DNA of 64,000 bases from Marinobacter sp. S6332. Its GTDB lineage: Bacteria; Pseudomonadota; Gammaproteobacteria; Pseudomonadales; Oleiphilaceae. Every line of letters starts with the position of its first letter. Positions within the stretch are counted from its first letter, which is position 1. Both the position numbers and the translations under genes were made by a program. The DNA is taken from NCBI RefSeq assembly GCF_023016045.1, contig NZ_JALKAP010000005.1:62001-126000 (forward strand), written 5' to 3'. The notes below the pieces were generated by a model, which saw nothing but the letters and a program-made list of their open reading frames with translations, ran no database searches and was not told the DNA's origin. Shown piece after piece: positions 58,836 to 64,000 of the stretch.

Positions 58836-59777
58836 ATGAAAGGCCTGAAAAAAATTGCTCTGGCAACCGCGATTGCCGCTGCTCCATTCGTTGCTCATGC
58901 CGACATGCAAGCCCTGGACGATAGTGCCATGGGTAATGTCACTGGCCAGGCTGGTGTAACGATTGAGCTTGAGACCAAAGTTAATATTGGTGAGTTCAGC
59001 TACACTGATACCGATGGTTATGGTAACGAGACTGAAGGTGGCTCCTTTGTAGTGAGTGATATCACCATTGGTGGTGCCGCAGTTGGTGGTGGCACCGATC
59101 TGATCAACAGAGATGCCAGCCTGTTAGACGATCTGGCGATTGAAATCGATGTTGCTGCAAATGGCGATGCCATTATCCACGTGGCCGGTCTTACTGATAG
59201 CGGTAGCAAAGACCCACAGGGTAACCCTGTCATGCTTCCAATTGACTGGGGCGTCGATATCGGTGAAATGAAGCTGAGATCTTCAACCGGCACAGAAACC
59301 ACTCTGATTTCAGGAATGACTGGTTACGGTTACTTGGCTAAGTTGGATATCGCGGTTCGCAACAATGATAAGTTTGCGGCTGGCCAAAAAGCAGGTACCG
59401 GTGCACTTGAATTAACAGCCGCTTTCAACGTCGCGAAGATGGATTTGGATGTTGACTTTTTAAGTGTCGGTATCCGTGATCTGGCGATCTCGGGCTCTTT
59501 GCCTGGTAACGGAACGACTGGTAATCCGATGGCCGATGCCTATCTCGCTGCCGGTTATGCATTCTTGGATGTAGATGTCTACAGCGGCGGAGCAAAAGCT
59601 GCCGGTGTCGAAGAAGCGCTTAATATTGATGTAAATAACGTATACCTTGATATCACTGTTGGTGACATCTTGGTTGGTAGTAGCACTGCTGGTACATCGC
59701 CGGATCTGTCGATTGGTTCTGTAGCATTGAAAAATGTTGCAATCACAGACACCAAGCTAGTGGTATACGGTCACTAA
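58836..59777 (+). CDS. DUF6160 (FilA-like) exported protein
   Basis: 313 residues. An ideal AAGGAG seven bases ahead of the ATG suggests strong expression. The signal peptide is MKGLKKIALATAIAAAPFVAHA; the mature part begins DMQALDDSAMGNVTGQAGVTIELE, the opening typical of DUF6160 proteins, among them Acinetobacter FilA of a surface filament operon. The rest is repetitive beta structure with many Gly/Asp/Ala. A strong terminator follows, so it is a single-gene transcript; no pilus chaperone or usher gene is present. Confidence 0.8.
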   Translation: MKGLKKIALATAIAAAPFVAHADMQALDDSAMGNVTGQAGVTIELETKVNIGEFSYTDTDGYGNETEGGSFVVSDITIGGAAVGGGTDLINRDASLLDDLAIEIDVAANGDAIIHVAGLTDSGSKDPQGNPVMLPIDWGVDIGEMKLRSSTGTETTLISGMTGYGYLAKLDIAVRNNDKFAAGQKAGTGALELTAAFNVAKMDLDVDFLSVGIRDLAISGSLPGNGTTGNPMADAYLAAGYAFLDVDVYSGGAKAAGVEEALNIDVNNVYLDITVGDILVGSSTAGTSPDLSIGSVALKNVAITDTKLVVYGH

Positions 59778-59801
59778 TCTGACCTGAACACAAGTAGTGT
59801 T

Positions 59802-59829
59802 AAAACGCCCCGCTCTGCGGGGCGTTTTT
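59802..59829 (+). terminator. Rho-independent terminator after the DUF6160 gene
   Basis: AAAACGCCCCGC pairs with GCGGGGCGTTTT around a TCT loop and runs into TTTTTC, about 25 bases past the stop. Confidence 0.92.
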
Positions 59830-59874
59830 CGTTTCTGGAAAACAAATAAAAGAACAGGGTAGTATGAAAAGCAA

Positions 59875-59911
59875 TAAAAAACGGCAGCTTGCGAGTACAA
59901 GCTGCCGTTTT
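59875..59911 (-). terminator. Rho-independent terminator of the 59941-60627 gene
   Basis: On the minus strand AAAACGGCAGCTT pairs with AAGCTGCCGTTTT, ending in a run of at least six Ts; it lies 30 bases past the stop of the minus-strand gene. Confidence 0.9.
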
Positions 59912-59940
59912 GTTTAAGTCTGCATAAGGTAAAGTACTAT

Positions 59941-60627
59941 TTACTGATCAGGCACCCTGATAGAAAGATCAAACCCACCACCTGGCCTTGGCGTTAGTTG
60001 AATCGGCCCTTCATTAATCCCTTGTGGAAGATGAATCTGATCAATCCCCGGCGGGTTACCAATGGAGAAGTTCAGGTTCTGCCCGTCAAAGCCAATACCC
60101 AGCTGATCGTTAAGAAACGATTGGGTGAATGGTTCATCCGGAATCTGCATCTGCTGACCAAAGATCAGCGGTGGAAGGTTCGGCGTGAAGTCTGCAGGCG
60201 GCTGAGCTCTTGCCAGTTCTTCCTGAGGGAGCAGCAGTGCCCGGCGCAGGAATTCTTCTTCAGCGCTAACCAGTGCGTCCGATTGGCCTTCTTCGGTAAG
60301 CCGTTGCAGGCCTTCGCGGTAGGCTTCTTCTTCTGCTTCTGTAACAACCGGCTCACCAGGGGAAATGGTAAGAGCGCGGATGATACGCTGGCGGTCGGCT
60401 TCCGATTTACGGCCTTCTCTGGGTACGACAATAACCGCAGAATCTTTAACGTAGGTGTCGACCATTTCATCGGAAGTCATGGTCTGGACGCCCCCAAGCG
60501 CCGGCATCGCAGCTGCTGCAAGTGTCGCGGCAATGGCCGCTGCGATAGGGGTGGTGCTTTTATTAGTACTTCTAATAAGACTGGCCACGCGGGGATAGTG
60601 CCCGCCTGGCAGGTTCAGGTGTTTCAT
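59941..60627 (-). CDS. exported hypothetical protein
   Basis: 228 residues. An N-terminal hydrophobic Ala-rich segment (about 27-46, PIAAAIAATLAAAAMPALGG) after a basic start looks like a signal peptide. The middle (DSAVIVVPREGRKSEADRQRIIRALTISPGEP) and a Pro-rich C-terminus with FGQQMQIPDEPFTQSFL are not recognised. It has its own terminator. Convergent with the DUF6160 gene; 244 bases separate it from the DUF58 gene, where no promoter was identified with confidence. Confidence 0.65.
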   Translation of the reverse strand: MKHLNLPGGHYPRVASLIRSTNKSTTPIAAAIAATLAAAAMPALGGVQTMTSDEMVDTYVKDSAVIVVPREGRKSEADRQRIIRALTISPGEPVVTEAEEEAYREGLQRLTEEGQSDALVSAEEEFLRRALLLPQEELARAQPPADFTPNLPPLIFGQQMQIPDEPFTQSFLNDQLGIGFDGQNLNFSIGNPPGIDQIHLPQGINEGPIQLTPRPGGGFDLSIRVPDQ

Positions 60628-60871
60628 AATCTGGCCTCTTGCTGCGATAAACTCAGGTACGAGGCGTGTCTGAGGTTACAGCAATCAGTACGCATCTCTC
60701 TATCAAGCAGTATTCGGGTTGTTCCGCATCATTTCAAGGGTGTGAGTGTCAGTTTGTGATCAGAATCCTTGATTGGTCGTAGAGTTATAAAACCGCTGCG
60801 ATGCGGGTTAACATGGCAGTGAATGTTCGATGTGTTGAACTTTTATTCAATCTTCCGGCCTCAGGGACATA

Positions 60872-61903
60872 ATGAGCAGACTAATCCGCAGCCGCTGGCA
60901 GCGCTGGATCAACCGTCGAATTCCGCGCTCCGATGTGCAGCTACTTACCCAGAAAAATCTTTTCATCTTGCCTACGGCCGCGGGCGTGGTGTTCGGCGTG
61001 CTGTTGCTGATCATGCTGCTTACTGCCATTAACTATCAGAACAGTCTTATTTATCTGGTCACTTTTCTCCTTGGTGCCGTGTTTGTGGGTGCCATGCACC
61101 AAACCCATCGAAACCTTTCTGGCCTGGAGCTCACATTGGTCCAGGCGGGGGAGGGATTTGCGGGTGATGACATTCTTTTTCGCCTGCGAGCTGCCGCTGG
61201 CAAAGACGACGCCATAGCCATCATGCTTTCAGATGACGACACTCAGGTTCGCTTGGGTCATGTGCCATCGGGGCAATCAGCTGATGTGGCATTACCGGTG
61301 GTTTCTGCTTTTCGGGGCTATTTGCGACCGGACAGCATCCGAATTGAAACCCGTTTCCCCTTTGGTTTACTCAAGGCCTGGTCCTGGATGAGGCCGGTTT
61401 CAGCAGGCGTGGTGTTTCCTCGGCCAATAGCCGCGCCCGACGTGGTCAGTGCGGTGGACGATGGTGATCAATCGGCAAGTGCACGTTCTCCCGAGGGCAA
61501 TGATCATGCTGAATTAAGGCCCTGGCGTGATGGGGATATGAGCCAGCGCGTGATGTGGAAGCGTTTTGCTCGCAGTGGGCAGATGGTGGTGGCGGATTGG
61601 GAGGCCGATAGAGGCAGCCCTCATTGGTTGGATTTTAATGCGTTTTCCGGCACTGACCACGAATTACGGCTCAGTTACTTGTCCTGGCTTGTGATTGAGC
61701 GTGGCAAGAGTGGGGCGCGTTTTGGTTTGAATCTGCCCGGCCAGGTAATAGAGCCAGACTCTGGCCAAGCCCATGCAACCCGTTGCCTTCGGGCGCTGGC
61801 GGTTTGGGGCCAGGAAAAGCCAAGGGATATGCAAGGCGCGCCCCACGGCACGCGCAGCAATACGGATTCAGGTAAGAAAGCGACGGCAGGGGCGAAGATA
61901 TGA
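60872..61903 (+). CDS. DUF58 domain-containing membrane protein
   Basis: 343 residues. Two adjacent TM helices (about 31-73), then a soluble region with the DUF58 signature SARSPEGNDHAELRPWRDGDMSQRVMWKRFAR (near residues 205-236), followed by DWEADRG. DUF58 proteins usually sit with a MoxR ATPase and a transglutaminase-like protein. Here the transglutaminase gene overlaps it (ATGA) but no MoxR gene adjoins; the only MoxR in the window is at 26982. Confidence 0.88.
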   Translation: MSRLIRSRWQRWINRRIPRSDVQLLTQKNLFILPTAAGVVFGVLLLIMLLTAINYQNSLIYLVTFLLGAVFVGAMHQTHRNLSGLELTLVQAGEGFAGDDILFRLRAAAGKDDAIAIMLSDDDTQVRLGHVPSGQSADVALPVVSAFRGYLRPDSIRIETRFPFGLLKAWSWMRPVSAGVVFPRPIAAPDVVSAVDDGDQSASARSPEGNDHAELRPWRDGDMSQRVMWKRFARSGQMVVADWEADRGSPHWLDFNAFSGTDHELRLSYLSWLVIERGKSGARFGLNLPGQVIEPDSGQAHATRCLRALAVWGQEKPRDMQGAPHGTRSNTDSGKKATAGAKI

Positions 61904-64000
61904 GTTTTTGGAGCCGGTCAACGCCGGAACCTGAAAAGCAAAGCGACAGCCTGCCATCCCGGGCGCTGCTCTGGTTGATGGCAAGCTTTGCGCTCTTGCT
62001 GTCGCCGCAAATTGACCGGCTGCCCGTGTGGCTGATCCTTGTGTGTGTCGCCTTGGCAAGCTGGCGTTGGCTGGCTCAGCAAGGCCGAGTGCGTTTGCCG
62101 GGGCGCTGGTTGCGAACCGGGATTATGTTGGCGCTGATTGCAGTTTACCTGGTACGTGTGCAGGGGAGCTTTACCGTGGATACCGCGGCTTCGTTCTTTG
62201 TACTCACAGTTGGTTTGAAGTGGCTGGAAACCCGCACTGCCCGTGATTTCTATGTGCTGTTTTATATTCTGGTGTATCTGGCCACTGTGAACTTTCTGTT
62301 TCATCAGGAAATCCATTGGGCGCTGGTTAACATCGGCGCCATCGCCTTATTACTGATTGGCTTGCAGGTGCTCAATGCACCGGAGCTTCCCGGTGGTATA
62401 AAGGCGGGGTGGCGCAGGTTAGGTGTCATGTTGTTTAAAGTACTGCCGATTGTTGTGCTTTTGTTTGTGTTTTTCCCTCGCATGGAACCTTTATGGAGCG
62501 TGCCTTTAGTGTCTGGCAAGGCACGCACGGGCATAAGCGACACCATGCGGCCCGGGGATATATCCAGCCTTGCACAAAGCAGTGCCCGGGCCTTTCGAGT
62601 AACCTTTGGTGGCTCCATGCCTGAATACCGGGATAGGTACTGGCGTGGGCTTATTCTGGACACCCTTGACGATGGAACCTGGCGTCAGAGCGGCTATGAG
62701 CCTTACCGTCGGCCGGGGCGGGTGGATGTGGATGGCGGCGTTGGCGAGCTGCAACCGCAAGAATACGATGTATTGATGGAGCCAACCGACCAGCGCTGGG
62801 CGTTTGCACTCGAACGCTCTGTGGCGGTTTCAGACAACGTTGTGAAAGAAGCAGATGACCTGTTCCGCTTCCGCCGCCCAGCGGATAGCCCGGTTCGGTA
62901 TAGGCTAGCGCGTGACAACTCGCCAGAACAAACGGTGCTCACCTTGGAGCCCGGGCAAGCCCGCCGCTACCTGCAACTCCCGGCTTCCGGAAACCCGAGG
63001 GCGCGCGCATTGGCAGCAGACTTGCGGCAGTCTAATAGTGATGTGGGCGTCATTCGATCGCTTCTTAGCCGGTTCCGGGAGCAACCCTATTTTTACACCC
63101 TTCGTCCGCCCAGAATGCCCGATAACGGCATCGACAGCCTGTTATTCGATGACATGCGCGGGTTCTGCGCGCACTATGCTGGCGCGACAACGTTTGTGCT
63201 GCGCTCGGCAGGGATTCCTGCAAGAGTTGTTGTCGGTTATCAGGGCGGAGAAAGTGGTGCGGGTGACGAATACCTTGTGGTGCGCCAGTACGACGCCCAC
63301 GCTTGGGTTGAAGCCTGGGTAGAGGGGCAAGGCTGGGTGCGCATTGACCCTACCGCTGCGATCGCGCCAAACAGAATTGAATCCGGTTTACGGGATGCCG
63401 TGGCGGAGGAAGGCTCGTTCCTCGAGAACGAGTGGGCCTCTGCACAGCGGTATGGAGATGTAGCGCTTATTCGTTGGGCCAGTCAGCAGCTTGATCGCAT
63501 CAACTATCAATGGCAACGCTGGGTAGTTGGCTATCAGGGTCAGAGCCAGATGGATCTCATGTCGCGTTTGCCCGGCGGCTTCGGTATTAAGGAGTTGGGG
63601 TATCTTACCGCCGGTATTGTCGGTGTGGGGCTATTGATAGCTGGTTTGATATCGGCGCTGCAAATGCGCCGGGGTGCAAATCGGGATCGTTACGGGCGTG
63701 TGCTGGGCGTCTGGTATCAGCTATGTGAGCGTGCAGGGGTGCCAGTCAGAAGTGGCGAAACACCGTCTGCTCTGGCCTCCCGGCTGGCGGCTGCAGAACC
63801 GGCGGTGGCGGACTCCGCACGGCTTTTTGCCCGGATGGTAAACAGCCACTATTATAGACCGCAATCCAAATCAGCCCCGGCTCGGGATGGCAGCGATGAG
63901 GTACAGCGCATGCGCAGACTACTCGCCACCATGAAGCGACAGCTTCGCAAAGCGAGCAAAAACCAGCGCTCAAACTCCCGGCACCTTGCCCACTCAGGAA
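61900..64000 (+). CDS. TgpA-like transglutaminase-family membrane protein (partial, runs off right edge)
   Basis: The frame opens with an ATG overlapping the DUF58 stop and stays open for 700 residues to the end of the window; the stop is not seen, though family length (~670-700) suggests it is close. Five or more TM helices occupy the first ~200 residues, followed by a periplasmic transglutaminase-like domain with the Cys-His-Asp triad: DDMRGFCAHYAGA (Cys), YDAHAWVEAW (His) and GWVRIDPTAA (Asp). A TM helix (about 568-588) and a cytoplasmic DUF4129-like tail follow. TgpA of Pseudomonas is essential and thought to act at the cell envelope; the substrate is unknown. Confidence 0.9.
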   Translation, partial: MSFWSRSTPEPEKQSDSLPSRALLWLMASFALLLSPQIDRLPVWLILVCVALASWRWLAQQGRVRLPGRWLRTGIMLALIAVYLVRVQGSFTVDTAASFFVLTVGLKWLETRTARDFYVLFYILVYLATVNFLFHQEIHWALVNIGAIALLLIGLQVLNAPELPGGIKAGWRRLGVMLFKVLPIVVLLFVFFPRMEPLWSVPLVSGKARTGISDTMRPGDISSLAQSSARAFRVTFGGSMPEYRDRYWRGLILDTLDDGTWRQSGYEPYRRPGRVDVDGGVGELQPQEYDVLMEPTDQRWAFALERSVAVSDNVVKEADDLFRFRRPADSPVRYRLARDNSPEQTVLTLEPGQARRYLQLPASGNPRARALAADLRQSNSDVGVIRSLLSRFREQPYFYTLRPPRMPDNGIDSLLFDDMRGFCAHYAGATTFVLRSAGIPARVVVGYQGGESGAGDEYLVVRQYDAHAWVEAWVEGQGWVRIDPTAAIAPNRIESGLRDAVAEEGSFLENEWASAQRYGDVALIRWASQQLDRINYQWQRWVVGYQGQSQMDLMSRLPGGFGIKELGYLTAGIVGVGLLIAGLISALQMRRGANRDRYGRVLGVWYQLCERAGVPVRSGETPSALASRLAAAEPAVADSARLFARMVNSHYYRPQSKSAPARDGSDEVQRMRRLLATMKRQLRKASKNQRSNSRHLAHSG

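Overview
The window reads as one uninterrupted chromosomal segment of a free-living, probably marine gammaproteobacterium. Gene content and order (rnd-ycgL-ycgN, dnaX-ybaB-recR, an exosortase/PEP-CTERM locus with PrsK/PrsR/PrsT, a CysB/CysH pair, ExeA/GspB next to dinG) fit a Marinobacter-like organism. That genus call is an inference from gene content, not from a marker gene. No tRNA, rRNA, insertion sequence, prophage or CRISPR array was recognised; the one RNA gene recognised is the SRP RNA.

Region 1 (1-18640, all minus strand) is a surface-polysaccharide and protein-sorting locus. Read in the direction of transcription it holds: a mutarotase; a membrane acyltransferase overlapping an SDR-fold protein; the PrsK sensor kinase; the PrsR sigma-54 activator; the PrsT TPR lipoprotein; a PEP-CTERM protein with a recognisable -24/-12 promoter; an exosortase; a DHH phosphoesterase; then cysD-cysN-cysC, an SLC13 permease and the start of a RIFT-barrel (YetA/rhamnogalacturonan-lyase-like) protein that leaves the window. 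The sulfate-activation genes beside a polysaccharide-type protein suggest that PAPS may be made here for sulfation of a surface glycan.

Region 2 (18794-36022, plus strand) opens with the SRP RNA and a small toxin-antitoxin pair. It continues with dnaX-ybaB-recR-rnd-ycgL-ycgN and then a long, tightly packed run of envelope genes: a small membrane protein, a VWA protein with a Glu-Pro repeat, a MoxR ATPase, a CoxE-like VWA protein, an exported protein, three TPR proteins (one a lipoprotein), a small exported protein and an AgmX/TonB-like transducer. No ExbB/ExbD motor genes accompany it. This run is the best candidate for an undescribed system in the window.

Region 3 (36044-50543) is mostly housekeeping: a MaoC hydratase, FadD, HrpA, a FabH-type ketosynthase, MlaA, a patatin phospholipase, the ExeA/GspB pair and DinG. 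Between the convergent dinG and the MalT-type regulator lies a structured, gene-free stretch with a perfect CRP-type palindrome.

Region 4 (50805-64000) holds a large MalT/AlkS-type LuxR regulator, cysB, an iron-sulfur CysH, thrH, pabB, three exported proteins of unknown role (one of the DUF6160 type), and a DUF58 plus transglutaminase (TgpA-like) pair that runs off the right edge.
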